The position numbers and the translations under genes were made by a program. From Physcomitrium patens (lineage: Eukaryota > Streptophyta > Bryopsida > Funariales > Funariaceae), in contig NC_037273.1 in assembly GCF_000002425.4 (NCBI RefSeq), positions 4,400,521 through 4,464,520 on the forward strand: a DNA stretch of 64,000 nucleotides, read 5' to 3'. The stretch's first letter is position 1, and each line of letters begins with the position of its first letter. Below, one piece after another: positions 24,900-36,900 of the stretch. Below the pieces are notes generated by a model. That model saw only the letters and a list, made by a program, of their open reading frames with translations. It ran no database searches and was not told the origin of the DNA.

Positions 24900-27800
24900 T
24901 AGTTATTTGTTGCTTTTGCATTAATTCTATTAGGCAATGGCATCTTCAATGGATCATTGTATTGATTGATTAGTTGAGAAAAACTATGGAACATAGGCAT
25001 TTGTTATGAAATACTTGATGTGCATTTGTAAGCTCTACAAGCATGTAGACGGGACATTAAAATGTTCTATGGATATTGATGAAAATTAAAATGGAAATCA
25101 AGTGAAGCAGAAGTACAAGTATTGATTACACTTAATGTTAAGCCTTTGCAATTAACTCATATATGCAAATGTAATATTGCAAATGACTTGTGGGACGTAT
25201 TAGCTAAGATCTAAAAGCCCTCAAGAGTTATTATTAAGATATTTTCAATAAAGAAATTGTATAATCTTTGATATGTGAATGGAAAACCTATAGAGATTTT
25301 TCTTAGAGAGATTTTTGATTATAGGGATCAATATATTGAAGTTGGTGGTGAAATGGACAAATAGAGTATCCCATTTTTTATACTTATTATATAATCAAAA
25401 TCTTGGAATCCACTTATTTAGTCAATTGCATCAAAGAAAAGAAAAGAAATCATGAAAGAGGTAGTTTTATCTATTCTTCTTGAAGAGAACATATGAAGGA
25501 AGGAGAAGATTAGTTCATTTTTTGCTTTAGTAGTGTATGCAAGAAGAAAGTAAGTCTTAAAGAAGCACCATCTACAACAAAAACAAAAGCCTAAGATTGA
25601 TAAGTCTAAAAATACTTGTAGGGCTTGTAGACAAAAGAGACATTCACGAGGTGATGTAGAACGTCCTAAAAAAATAACAATAGTATAGTAAATATTAAAG
25701 TTTTTATTATTCTTTCAAATCAAAAAACATCATTTAATACAAAAACAATGATTGCATCATTGTCTTAATTACGACATTATATATGTATCAATAGTGCAGC
25801 AAATGTATACATCTAAAGAGATAGGAATAAGCTTCTTAATTTTGATAAAAATGTGACTATCCAACTCTAAGGCTATGATAGTGGCATTAGCAAATCAAGA
25901 GGCTTAAGTAAAATCCATCTCACAATTTTAGACCTTATAAGAAAATACATTCCTGTGGTTGTGAAGTATGCCCATTGGATTCCTAGAATACATAATATTT
26001 TATTATTAGCTGCAACATTATGCAAGAAAGGTTGCAAATTTAACATAGATGTCAATAGAGTCAATTGAATTATAGCTCCATGGGACTTACTCATATGAGG
26101 CATACTAGCCGATAAAGCTTATCTCATGCCTTGTAAAATTGAAGAAGTTGCCACAATATTTAGTTCATTTATTTCAAGTTGTACACTTATTGAATGGCAT
26201 CAAGCATTAGCACATGCTTCAATACATACAATATAGAAGGCAAAGTAGATGAATTGTATTGAAGGATTAAAGGTTAAGGAAGAGAAGGATAAAATACCTA
26301 TATATCAATCATGCAATGTTGGCAAGGCTCATAGGCAACTTTCTTTTACACAAATAGAAACATGCCAATGATATTTTAGATGTAATAGTGTTTGACCTTG
26401 ATTATTCTAATATAGCTAGGTTTGGTGGTATTAAATAATTAGCTTTGTAATATTCTAGCTATTATAGCCTTCCATTTCTTCAAACTAAGGACCAAGTATA
26501 TATCGCTTATAAGAATTGGAAAATAAAAACTTAAAGAAGAATTTGAAGAAAAGTAAATACTTTATCACTCATTAAGATACTAAATTCTTGAATAGTAAGT
26601 TTGATTCTCACTTCAAAGCTGAAGGCATTCAGCACATGATTACTCCTATATATACATATGAAATTGTTAATATGGCAGAGCATATGATGTAGACTATTTT
26701 TGAAGGAATACAAACACTTTTAGACAATGTCAAGCTAGATTGTTAGTATTTGGGATTTGCAGCAAAATTTGTGACTTGGACTTGCAATCTCCTTCTACTT
26801 ATAAGACTTGGTGGTAAGATATCATATGAATTTTTTTATAGTAAAAAAAACCTTCTCTTCAAAATGCTTATGGCTTTGGCTTTCTTGTTTGGTATCATAT
26901 ATCAAAGAAAAAACGTCAAAAACTTGATATGAAGGCAAAGAAGGATATTTTTGTTGTATATTCAAAAATGACAAAAAGATATGAAAATTTTCTATCTAAG
27001 AAGAAGAAGAAGATGATCTTTAGTTGAGATGTGATTTTTTTCTATAAGAAGGATGAATTATTTGAAGAATGATTAACCTTTCAAGAGAAAATCGAAAAAG
27101 ATATCGATCAAAGAAATAATCTATATATGCTAGATTTTCAACATCCAAATGAATTAGAAATATCCCAACGTCAAGCCTTAAGATTAAATGTGCACAACAG
27201 ATTGGATAGAAAAATTATTAAAGAAGAAGAAAATCTTATACCAATAAAAGTAATGGAATTCCATTAATTAGAAGTAGAAGCAACCACTCAAGCTCTACCA
27301 ACAAGATGTCATTATGTAAGTGGCATTGACCTAAAAAACATTATAAATGATATTAAGATGCCTTGCATGCTTTAGAAAAAAGAAAATAACTTTATTTTAG
27401 AAAATTATGACTTGTTGATTGAAATAATGGATGTGGTTTATGTTGATGAACATGAAGAAGTAGAGATTTTTGAGCAAGACGTAAATTCACCTTTTGCAAA
27501 GAAAAAAGTCATGCCATGAAAAAAGAACTCGATTCTTTGAAAAATCATGGTATATATAAATTTCCATTTTTTATCTAGTGATAAAAAGACTATAGATTCA
27601 AAATAGATTTATAAGAAAAAAACTTATCAATAATGGCTTTATTAAGTATTTTAAAGCATAATTGGTTGAAAAGAATTTTTCTTAAATAAAAAAACTTGAT
27701 TATTAAGAAAATTTTGCATTAGTTGTTTACATTGTAATAATTTACATATTTATTATAATTACTGCTATCCTTAATTGGAACATATTGCAACTTGGTATTG

Positions 27801-28938
27801 TTCAACTTATTTATATAAAAAACTTAAAGAGGAGGACATTTATATGAAGATTTCAAAAAGTTTGGAAGTTCTATTGGAATATAAAAATAAGGTATTATAA
27901 TTACTAAAGACTTTATATGATTTGAAGTAATCTAGATGTAGATAGAATGAAAATTTGGATAAATCTTTATTGAATCTTTGTTAAGATCACTTAGAATTAG
28001 ATCCTTGTTTAGACAAAATGCATACTCAAGAATTAGTTCTTACACTAATTATCTATATTGATGACATACTTACTAGTAATAAGAACTTATACATCCTGAT
28101 AAAATATAAGGAAAAAATGCAAAAGTGCTACAAGATGAAAGACCTTGGTGAACCTAGTGATTTTTTTTACATTGATTTTTTGTAAAATAAGAAAAATGAT
28201 ACTATTAATTTAAACCAAATTAAATATATTTATCAAAAGTTGGAAGAATTTGGAATGAAAGATGAAATATCAATCGCCATATCAACAGTACAAAATCATG
28301 CTACTAAGTATAAAAATGATAATCTTTTGGATACAAAAGGTATAAAATTTTATCAAAAAGCTTTAGGTTCATTATTATATCTTGCAAAATAATATAATAT
28401 ATAACATTACATTTTCTTATCAACACTTTGTTTAATACATGACAAACCCATATGTTTTGCATTGACAAAGAATCAAAAAAATTTTTTATTACTTACAAAG
28501 AATAAAATATTTGATATTGTAGTATAGAAGAAACAAAGAAAATTTGCAGCTTATAGGTTATAGTGACGCAGATAGAATAAATTGTGTATAGACATGCCAT
28601 TTAGTAGGAGGTTATGGATTTATATTAGATAGGACAATTATCACTTGGTCAAATAAGAAATAATCTTTAGTTTCTATTTTATCAATAAAGGTAGAATATA
28701 TAGCTTTAATTACTATAGCAAGAGAGACTTTGTGGCTTTATAAAATATTTTATGATATTTTTGTATGAAAAAATGTTTTTATTTATAAATATAATCAAAA
28801 TGCTATTGCTATCGCCAACAATCTAGCAAAATATGGTCATACAAAGTATTGGGATAGAAAACATTATTTATTAGGCAATGTATTGAAAAAGAACAAATTG
28901 GTTTAGAGTATTATCACACAAAGTAGATGGTAATAGAC
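24900..28938 (+). pseudogene. Copia gag-pol remnant
   Basis: Recognisable pieces are: gag (about 25000-25480, NGKPIEIFLREIFDY), a zinc-knuckle remnant near 25620 (CRACRQKRHS), a GAG-pre-integrase motif near 26310-26345 (CNVGKAHRQL), integrase core near 26585-26710 (FDSHFKAEGIQHMITP), RT with AMKKELDSLKNHGIYK near 27515-27560 and catalytic YIDD at 28054-28065, and RNase H near 28600-28740 (ITWSNKK, a SILSIKVEYIAL-like tract). Dozens of stops and frameshifts show great age. Confidence 0.75.
28934..28938. repeat. Target-site duplication of A1 (left), TAGAC
   Basis: TAGAC sits before the A1 5' LTR and recurs at 49235-49239, inside the Copia coding remnant. Confidence 0.9.
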
Positions 28939-29499
28939 TGTCACGGACATAATCATGTAAGCTAGTAATTACATATATAAATAGGTAGAAGTAACTAAAA
29001 GTAGATAAAAATAAGTAAATTCTATAGTATTTAATATGGAAGCTTCCTAGAAGCTTCATAGATGCTCCTTTGACTTCATAGGTATCTTTAATTGACTTTT
29101 TGGATTAGAAACGTGGTCAATAAGTTGGCCATGTGCCACACATGTTGTTAGCTTGAAGATCAAGCTAACTATGTGGCCCACACGTAGAAGAACTTGCCTT
29201 GTAAGCCAAGGCACGTGATCTACAAAGTCAACACATATTGGAGGTCCTACAGAACGTCGCTACGTAGCTCTTAGTTAGAAAGTATATATAGAGACAAGAG
29301 TGAAGGCTTCTTCACTCTTGTCAACTTCTTTCTTGCTTCTAGTCTAGTTTCAAGGATCTCTAGTTTTTTTGTCTTTTGGCAATAGCCATTCCAGTTTTTC
29401 TTTCAATATATATACTTGTTTATATATATTTTGTTACCTCTCTTTGAGTGAAGGCTCACTTGTCTGAATTATTTTTTCTTCGAGTTCTTGTCCTTGACG
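28939..29499 (+). repeat. 5' LTR of A1 (561 bp)
   Basis: It starts TGTCACGGACATAATCATG and ends CCTTGACG (CA lost by mutation). It contains two GAAGCTTC blocks near 29039-29057, a TATA box TATATATA at 29283-29290 and an inverted repeat at 29293-29322. It matches 48674-49234. Confidence 0.92.
29283..29325 (+). promoter_or_regulatory. A1 LTR core promoter: TATA box, inverted repeat, predicted transcript start
   Basis: TATATATA (29283-29290) is followed by a perfect 13-bp inverted repeat, GACAAGAGTGAAG / CTTCACTCTTGTC, with a 4-nt loop (29293-29322). Transcription from this TATA box would start about 31 nt downstream, near 29314, so the RNA would begin close to ACTCTTGTCAAC. That 5' end can pair with 29501-29512. 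The start site is inferred from spacing only. Confidence 0.55.
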
Positions 29500-29500
29500 G

Positions 29501-29512
29501 ATTGATAAGAGT
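29501..29512 (+). other. A1 self-priming site (PBS)
   Basis: ATTGATAAGAGT begins two bases after the 5' LTR. It is complementary to ACTCTTGTCAAC at the predicted transcript start (one G-U pair, one terminal mismatch). Tf1 of fission yeast primes minus-strand synthesis this way, from its own folded-back RNA 5' end. Confidence 0.6.
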
Positions 29513-29705
29513 ACATCTACAATATCAGAGCTTTGTCTAATCTTGATTAAGAGTGGACTACCCCTTTTTTTTGATAAGATATAAGCATATTAGAAGTTAC
29601 GGATTACCCTCTTCTAAACTGATATTGTCCTTAATATTTTCTTTGTTCTCAAGTCCTCTCTTCTATTTGTCTTGAGCGATATTAGACATCTTCTCTCTTC
29701 TAAGT

Positions 29706-30352
29706 GTTATCATTGCAGAACTAATTGAAATGAAGAGTGCAATGGCACAAATACAAGAGCAATTCAGGGAGTTAATGCTTGCGATGCATCTACTCAATTT
29801 ACCACTACAAGGAGCAACAAGATTGGCAGGAAGTGAAGATATAAAAATAATTGGAGCTGCTTCAACATCTGTACCAAACCATGTCCTTTCTCCTATGGTG
29901 GAACGCCCTTCAATTGTTAGAGAACCAAGAATTACCCTACCCGAGAAGTTTGATGGCATCAGATCCAAGTTTCGAGGATTTATCAATTAAGTGCAACTTG
30001 TGATTGAACTTCAATCCCAAAGCTATCTAACTCCAAGATCACAAGTTAGATTCATTGATACGCTTCTTTCACTTTCGGCTCTATCGTGGTTTTCATCTTT
30101 TCTTGAACGACGAGATCCAATATTGGATAATCTAGAGGCTTTTTTGGTGGAGTTTCGATCCATGTAGGGAGAACATGATGCAATTCGTGTTGCAACCAAT
30201 AAGATTCATATTTTACGACAAGGCAATTGATCAATAACGTTATATGCTTCACAATTTCGACAACTTACAACTGATATCAAGTGGGATGTTGCTGAAATTA
30301 TTAGTCAATTTCTCTATGGATTACAATATGAGGTAAAAAAATTAATGTTCAA
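29706..30352 (+). pseudogene. A1 gag, 5' part
   Basis: The family start codon ATG is ATT here. The frame reads ELIEMKSAMAQIQEQF, then VREPRITLPEKFDG, FRGFIN, and a retrotransposon-gag core (LSALSWFSSFLERRDP). Stops occur after FIN, after RSM and after GN. The frame runs into the A2 insertion at MFNL and resumes at 36539 as PDPQT. Confidence 0.8.
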
Positions 30353-30357
30353 CTTAC
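30353..30357. repeat. Target-site duplication of A2 (left), CTTAC
   Basis: CTTAC precedes A2 and is repeated at 36534-36538. Removing A2 and one copy restores the A1 gag frame across LMFNLPDPQT. Confidence 0.9.
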
Positions 30358-30908
30358 TATCAAGGACAAGAACTCAATGAAAAAACAATTCAGACAAGTG
30401 AGCCTTCACTCAAAGAGAGGTAACAAAATATATATAAACAAGTATATATATTGAAAGAGGAACTAGAATGGCTATTACCAAAAGACAAGAAAACTAGAGA
30501 TCCTTGAAACTAGACTAGAAGTAAGAAAGGAGTTGACAAGAGTGAAGAAGCCTTCACTCTTGTCTCTATATATACTATCTAACTAAGAGCTATTTGGCGA
30601 CGTTCTATAGGACCTCCAATATGTGTTGACTTTGTAGGGCACCTGCCTTGACTTATAAGGGTAGTTCTTCTACATGTGGGCCACATAGTTAGCTTGATCT
30701 TCAAGCTAACAACATGTGTCGCACATGGCCAACTTGTTGACCACGTTTCTAATCCAAAAAGTTAATTAAAGACACCTATGAAGTCAAAGCAGCATCTAGG
30801 AAGTTTCTAGAAAGCTTTCATATTAAATATTATAGAATTTACTTACTTTTACTTACTTCTACCTATTTCTATATGTAATTATTAGCTTACATGATTATGT
30901 CCGTGACA
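30358..30908 (-). repeat. 3' LTR of A2 (551 bp)
   Basis: On the plus strand it runs TATCAAGGACAAGAACTC to CCGTGACA. A polypurine tract (minus-strand AAGGGGGG) lies at 30913-30920. Confidence 0.9.
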
Positions 30909-30949
30909 TTATCCCCCCTTCTAGGGACGAGTTCCACGAGGAGCGGTCA

Positions 30950-31372
30950 TCAAATGTTGAGAAAATCTATGATGCGACGAATTATATTGGCCACATACTC
31001 TGATCTTTGTTTTCTTCGAAGATGATTGATAGGGCCTCTCAACCATTGGTAGTGTCCTTTACCAGGGCGGGAAGACTACCCAGTTATTTGATCATTGTTG
31101 AGGCCTTCGTAACTTCCTTCGAATAGAATATTTGGAACACCATCAGAAGTTGTTCCTACCTCTAGCAAAATCACCAAACATCGGGAGTCCCTCCCCAAAT
31201 CGTGATACCAAACGCGTTGTATCTCACCATCTATTCGAGGAAGAACATGTCGTTCTTGAAGATCTTCATCTCGATTGCGTCATCTTGAAGGTTGTGACAA
31301 TCGTAATGTATCATCGGGCAGGTCAACAAATGAAGGCTCTTGAGTCGAATTGGCTAGTTGTTGGTTCTCCAT
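30950..31372 (-). pseudogene. A2 accessory 3' ORF (423 nt, two stops)
   Basis: Same start (MENQQ...), same stop and same length as in A1 (48211-48633) and A3 (58006-58428). Two internal stops have replaced an Arg CGA codon and a Trp TGG codon. No frameshift is present. The function is unknown; see the A3 copy. Confidence 0.75.
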
Positions 31373-31487
31373 GTCCTGAGCGCCACTACTACAACGAAGC
31401 TATGAATAAGAATTGAAAGTAGAATGTTATCTTGCCTAGATGTTGTTTCTTTTATAAAGAAGGTTTTCATCTTAATTTTGATGGATG

Positions 31488-34400
31488 TCACTGATAAAAA
31501 GCCTCCACCGCCTTTGCTGTATTTGGAAGATTCTTTACTGGCTCCCATGTGCGTTCATTAATACCATATCCGTGCCAATAGACAAGATATTCTAATTTAT
31601 TTCGGCGCTGCCTTGAATCTAAGACTTCTTCTACTTCAAACTCTTCATTATTGTGCACTTCTATAGGATGAGGTGGAGCTTGGCGTCTTCTTGGTATGTC
31701 CACAGTCTTGAATGGTTCAAGAAGAGACACATGGAATACTAGATGGATTTTCATTGACTTTGATAGATATACACGATATGCAACTAGATTGATTTGTGCA
31801 GAAATAAAAAATGATCTCAGCCTTCGATAGTCCAACTTGTCACAAGAACGAGTGGTCTTGATATTGCGATCACCCAAGACGAATGATGGTTGTTCTTTTT
31901 GATAGACATCCGGATTGGCCTTTTTTTGTTCTTGAGCCTCTTTTAACTGTGCTTTCAACGTTGCATGTAGCTCTAATAAATGAATTGCCAAAACTTTCGC
32001 AGCAGGATTATCAACTTTTGAAAAGTCAAAAGTATCAAGTTGTGGATGATAACCATAATTAGTAAAGAAAGGTGTTTTTTTTATAGAAGAATGTACCGTG
32101 TTATTGTAAGCAAACTCTGCCAATGGCAAAAGAGTTGTCCAATCATCTTGTTCGTAATTAATAGTACATCTTAAATATTGCTCCAAAACTGGATTAACAC
32201 GCTCCGTTTGTCCATCAGTTTGAGGATGGAATGTAGAAGATAGTTTTATATCCACTTTAAGAATCTTGAAAAGAGTCCGCAAAAATCTTGATACAAATTA
32301 AGTTCCCCTATCTGATATAATATCCTAGGATAATCTATGATAGCGATAGATATTGTCAAGAAAGAGCTTAGTTGTTTCTTCATCTGTGATAGATTTTATA
32401 CATGGTACAAAATGTGCCATCTTGATAAAACGATCTACTATCACGAATATAGAGTCATAAGAACTTGAGATTGGAAGATCTGTGATGAAGTCCATAGAAA
32501 CAAAAGACCATGGTTGTTCTGGAATGGATAATGGTTGAAGAAGTCCAAAAGGTAGATGACGAGGAGTTTTCGATCTTAAGCAAACATCACATGATTGTGC
32601 AAAATCTTTAACTGCCTTCCATATTTGAGGCCACCAAAAATCCCTAGATATTAGCTCTAAAGTCTTATTATATCCGAAATGTCCTGCTGCTGGGAAGTCG
32701 TGACGAGCTTGAAGAACATGTAAACGTGCTTCTCCTTCTGGAACATATAGGCGTCCTTCGAAATAGAGTAGGTTGTTCTTGAATTCAAATTTAGATGGAT
32801 CATGAGATTTAGAAGAATTATTTTTGATATCATGAATAAGAGGGTCTGAAGACATACTTAACTGGACTTGCTTAAGGAAAGTTAAATCAACAGTCAATGT
32901 TGATTTTATTGCTCAAAGATGAAATTTTTCTGGCTAGAGAAATTTTGCCAAATTCATATATACAGTGACTAGACTAGAAGCGCCTTCTTGATAATGATGC
33001 CATTCTTGAAAAGAATCCACAATTACAAGAAGTTCTTTGTCATGGATCTCATAATTGATTTTTGTTATTGAGAATTTTCTTGAATGAAAGGCTACTGGAT
33101 GAAGTTTGTCATCTGTTCCCATTTGTGATAAAACCGCACCTAGAGCAAAGTCCGATGCATCTATTTCCATAAAGAATGCTTTGGAAAAATCAACACGATA
33201 CAAGATTGGTGCAGAAATAAACGTTGTCTTCAAAGATTCAAAACAACTTCCGCTTCTTGATTCCATTGGAATTTGTCTTTATTAGTCAAACGTGTAAGGG
33301 GAGCTGCAACTTGAGAGAAGTCTTTGATGAAGATCCGATAGTAGTTAGCAAATCCTAAAAAACATTAGACATCTTTCATCGTTTTTGGGATCTTCCAGTC
33401 TATAATAGTTTGAACTTTTTAAGGATCCATCATAAGTCCATCATTTGAAATGATGTAACCTAAGAAATCGACTTGAGTAGTGTGGAATACACACTTTTCT
33501 ATCTTGGCATAAAGTCCTGCATCTCTTAATTTTTGTAACACATGACGAACATGAAGTTCATGTTCTTCTGGATTCTTAGAATAGATCAAGATGTCATCTA
33601 GATAACAGACCGCAAAATCATCCAAAAACTCTCGAAAAACATCATTCATTAGATGTTGAAAAGCTTCTGGTGCATTTGTAAGTCCAAAAAGCATGACGTT
33701 GTATTCAAAATGTCCATACTTAGTTCGAAACGCAGTCTTCCATTCATCTCTTTTATAGATGCGTACCAGATTGTATGCTCTCCCAAGATCTATTTTTGTA
33801 TAGATCTTAGCTTGATGCAGTTGATCAAGAAGTCCGGATATTAAAGGTAGTGGATACCTGTTTTTGATGGTAATCTTGTTGAGTCCTCGATAATCAACAA
33901 ACATCCGCAATGATCCATCTTTTTTCTTCACAAATAGAATTGGAGCTCCTGCCGCAGATTTAGAATGGCGTATGAAATTCTTGGCTAGATTTTCTTCAAT
34001 ATAGTCTTTGAGTTCAGCCAACTCATTTTGTGATAAACTATAGATTGGTCCGAATGGCGGTTGTGTTCATTCTTAAAGGTCAGTTGAGCAATCATAGGGA
34101 CGATGTTCCTGGAGTATATCCGCATTCTTTTTTTCAAATACATCTTAAAATTCTTGATATTGGCTTGAAATGCCACTTGAAGTCTTTTCACCAGTAAAAA
34201 TGGGTGTGGCATAAATAATGTATGGTGATTCTTTCATAGCAGCATGCAAGAAAGCTTTTGCACCTATAAATACGGGTTTAATTGAACTGGACTTATGACT
34301 CTCTACTTGATTAACTACACTATTAGTTATACTTTTAAAGAAAGTAAGAGTTCGAGAAATCCAATCTGTTTGAGGGTTGTATTTTTCTAACCACGATAAA

Positions 34401-34882
34401 CCTAAAATGACTGGATTAAAGAGAGATCTAATGATATTAAATACTAAAAAACTATTATGACCATTGATTATTACTTCTATAGGAAGGGTTTCGTGAGTAA
34501 TATCTCTAGAAGTTAATGGACGACCATCTATGACTTCTACATGAACATGTTTAGTTTTCTTTACTAAAGATATGTTATGTCTTTTTGTAAATTCTTCATC
34601 TAAAAAACATGCTGAGGCTCTTGAATCTAATAAGGCAGAGACTTTGTAATGTTTAGGTCCTAAAATAACATTTAATGTAAAATAAGGAGAGGGCTCTGAG
34701 GAGAGAATAGGACCTTTACTAGATGTTGTGCAAGGTTCCAGCTGCACGGTCCTTATTGTAGCTGGAATAATTCGTTTTCCGACATATTGTCTTCTTTCAT
34801 AGCCATACTTCTCATATTGTGATTGCGTTGTATCTTTGGACAATGTTGAGCAGTGTGCTTTGGTTCTCCACAATATAAACAT
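31488..34882 (-). pseudogene. A2 pol: protease, RT, RNase H, integrase, chromodomain
   Basis: Protease at 34882-34145 (LLDSRASACFLDEEF; Arg where Gly is expected), RT at 34021-33419 ([10 protein letters not shown] catalytic site intact), RNase H at 33266-32934 (ETDA motif now EIDA; truncated by a deletion), integrase zinc finger and core at 32897-32325 (HDFPAAGH, CDVC, SMDFITDLP), integrase continuation at 32282 downward (PQTDGQTERVN) and a chromodomain near 31690-31500 (EYLVYWHGYGINERTWEP). Stops and frame changes separate the pieces. Confidence 0.82.
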
Positions 34883-35760
34883 AATCCTTCTTGACGACGA
34901 TGAGTCTTTTCTTCCTCAATAAGAGGTTTAAAACATACTGCATCAATTTGCATATCCTCTACTTCCGAATGTATGTGTTGAAGAGGTGTTGGTGTTGCCA
35001 TTGAATTATAGTAACCTTGAGGTCCACTTGTACGGTTCTGAGATCGGAATTCAAAAAGGCGATTGTCGCACTTCACAGCAAAGTCAATTGCTTGACTCAA
35101 TGTTTGAGGATCAGGTAAGTTGAGCATTAATTTTTTTACCTCATATTGTAATCTGTAGAGAAATTGGCTAATAAGTGCGACATCATCCCACTTGATATTA
35201 GTTGCAAGTTGTCAAAATTATGAAGCATATAACATTACTCATTGATTGCCTTGTCGTAAAATACGGATCTTATTGGTTGCAATATGAATTGCATCACGTT
35301 CTCCATACATGGATCGAAACTTTGCCAAAAAAGCCTCTAGATTATCCAATATTGGATCTCGTCGTTCAAGAAAAGATAAAAACCACGATAGAGCCGAAAG
35401 TGAAAGAAGCGTACCAATGAATCTAACTTGTGATCCTGGAGTTGGATAGCTTTGGGGTTGAAGTTCAATTACAAGTTGCACTTGATTGATAAATCAATGA
35501 AACTTGGATCTGGTGCCATCAAACTTCTCGGGTAGGGTAATTCTTGGTTCTTTAACATTTGAAGGGCGTTCCACCATAGGAGAAAGGACATGGTTTGGTG
35601 CAGATGTTGAAGCAGCTCCAACCATTTCTATATCTTTCCTTCCTGCCAATCTTGTTGCTCTTTGTGGTGGTAAATTGAATTGATGCATTGCAAGCATTAA
35701 CTCTCTGAATTGCTCTTGCATTTGTGCCATTGCACTCTTCATTTCAACAAGTTCTGCCAT
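34753..35760 (-). pseudogene. A2 gag
   Basis: It starts ATG at 35760 (MAELVEMKSAMAQMQ). The gag core is interrupted by a few stops. It ends with a zinc knuckle CLYCGEPKHTAQHC (CX2CX4HX4C) and stop after ELFQLQ. The protease frame (-1 relative to gag) overlaps its last 130 nt. Confidence 0.8.
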
Positions 35761-35972
35761 GATAACACTTAGAAAAGAGAAGATGTTTAATATCGCTCAA
35801 GACAAATAGAAGAGAGGACTTGCGGACAAAGAAAATACTAAGGACAATATGAGTTTAGAAGATGGTAATCCGCAACTTCTAATACGCGTATACCTTATCA
35901 AAAAAAAGGGGTAATCCACTCTTAATCAAGATTAGTGAAAGCTCTGATATTGTATGTGTACTCTTATCAATC

Positions 35973-36533
35973 TGTCAAGGACAAGAACTCAATGAAAAAA
36001 TAATTCAGAGAAGTGAGCCTTCACTCAAAGAGAGGTAACAAAATATATATAAATAAGTATATATATTGAAAGAGAAATTGGAATGGCTATTGCCAAAAGA
36101 CAAGAAAACTAGAGATCCTTGAAACTAGGCTAGAAGCAAGAAAAGACTTGACAAGAGTGAAGAAGCCTTCACTCTTGTCTCTATATATACTATCTAACTA
36201 AGAGCTACGTGGTGACGTTCTATAGGACCTCCAATATGTGTTGACTTTGTAGGGCACATCCCTTGACTTACAAGGCAAGTTTTTCTGTGTGTGGGCCACA
36301 TTGTTAGCTTGATCTTCAAGCTAACAACATGTGTAGTACATGGCCAACTTGTTGACAACGTTTCTAATCCAAAAATTCAATTAAAGACACTTATGAAGTC
36401 AAAGCAGCATCTAAAAATTCTCTAGGAAGCTTCTATATTAAATATTATATAATTAACTTACTTTTACCTACTTTTAGTTACTTCTACCTATTTATATATG
36501 TAATTATTAGCTTATATGATTATGGCCGTGACA
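35973..36533 (-). repeat. 5' LTR of A2 (561 bp)
   Basis: It runs TGTCAAGGACAAGAACTC to CCGTGACA on the plus strand. The self-priming site ATTGATAAGAGT lies just inside it, on the minus strand at 35971-35960. Confidence 0.9.
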
Positions 36534-36538
36534 CTTAC

Positions 36539-36900
36539 CTGATCCTCAAACATAGAGTCAAGCAATTGACTTTGCTGTGAAGTGCGACAATCGCCTTTTT
36601 GAATTCCAATCTAAGAACCGTACAAGTGGACCTCAAGGTTACTATAATTCAATGGCAACACCAACACCTCTTCAACACATACATTCGGAAGTAGAGGATA
36701 TGCAAATTGATGCAGTATGTTTTAAACCTCTTATTGAGGAAGAAAAGACTCATCGTCGTCAAGAAGGATTATGTTTATATTGTGGAGAACCAAAGCACAC
36801 TGCTCAACATTGTCCAAAGATACAACGCAATCACAATATGAGAAGTATGGCTATGAAAGAAGACTATATGTCAGAAAACGAATTATTCCAGCTACAATAA
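36539..36900 (+). pseudogene. A1 gag, 3' part with zinc knuckle
   Basis: It continues the gag frame after A2 (DPQT, stop, SQAIDFAVKCDN). The zinc knuckle CLYCGEPKHTAQHC is intact and the frame ends at TAA after ELFQLQ. It differs from the corresponding part of A2 at about 4 of 360 sites. Confidence 0.85.

Larger units (their letters stand above)
30358..36533 (-). mobile_element. Chromovirus A2, inserted inverted into A1 gag
   Basis: Minus-strand element with a 551-bp 3' LTR (30358-30908) and a 561-bp 5' LTR (35973-36533), flanked by CTTAC. It belongs to the same family as A1. It has a deletion of roughly 230 bp in the RNase H-integrase connection near 32940 and many stops. Its LTRs differ at about 44 sites plus a 10-bp indel, more than those of the A1 element that it interrupts. 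Confidence 0.9.

Noticed and set aside
29039..29057. GAAGCTTCCTAGAAGCTTC in the family-A LTR as a heat-shock element
   Set aside because: The two GAAnnTTC pairs are separated by 3 nt, not 2, so it is not a canonical element. The C LTR array does meet the rule.
29521..29533. AATATCAGAGCTTTG as a tRNA-iMet primer site for family A
   Set aside because: It resembles TATCAGAGC but lies more than 20 nt from the LTR end and lacks the TGG. The adjacent self-complementary site fits better. C has the same remote motif at 56330.
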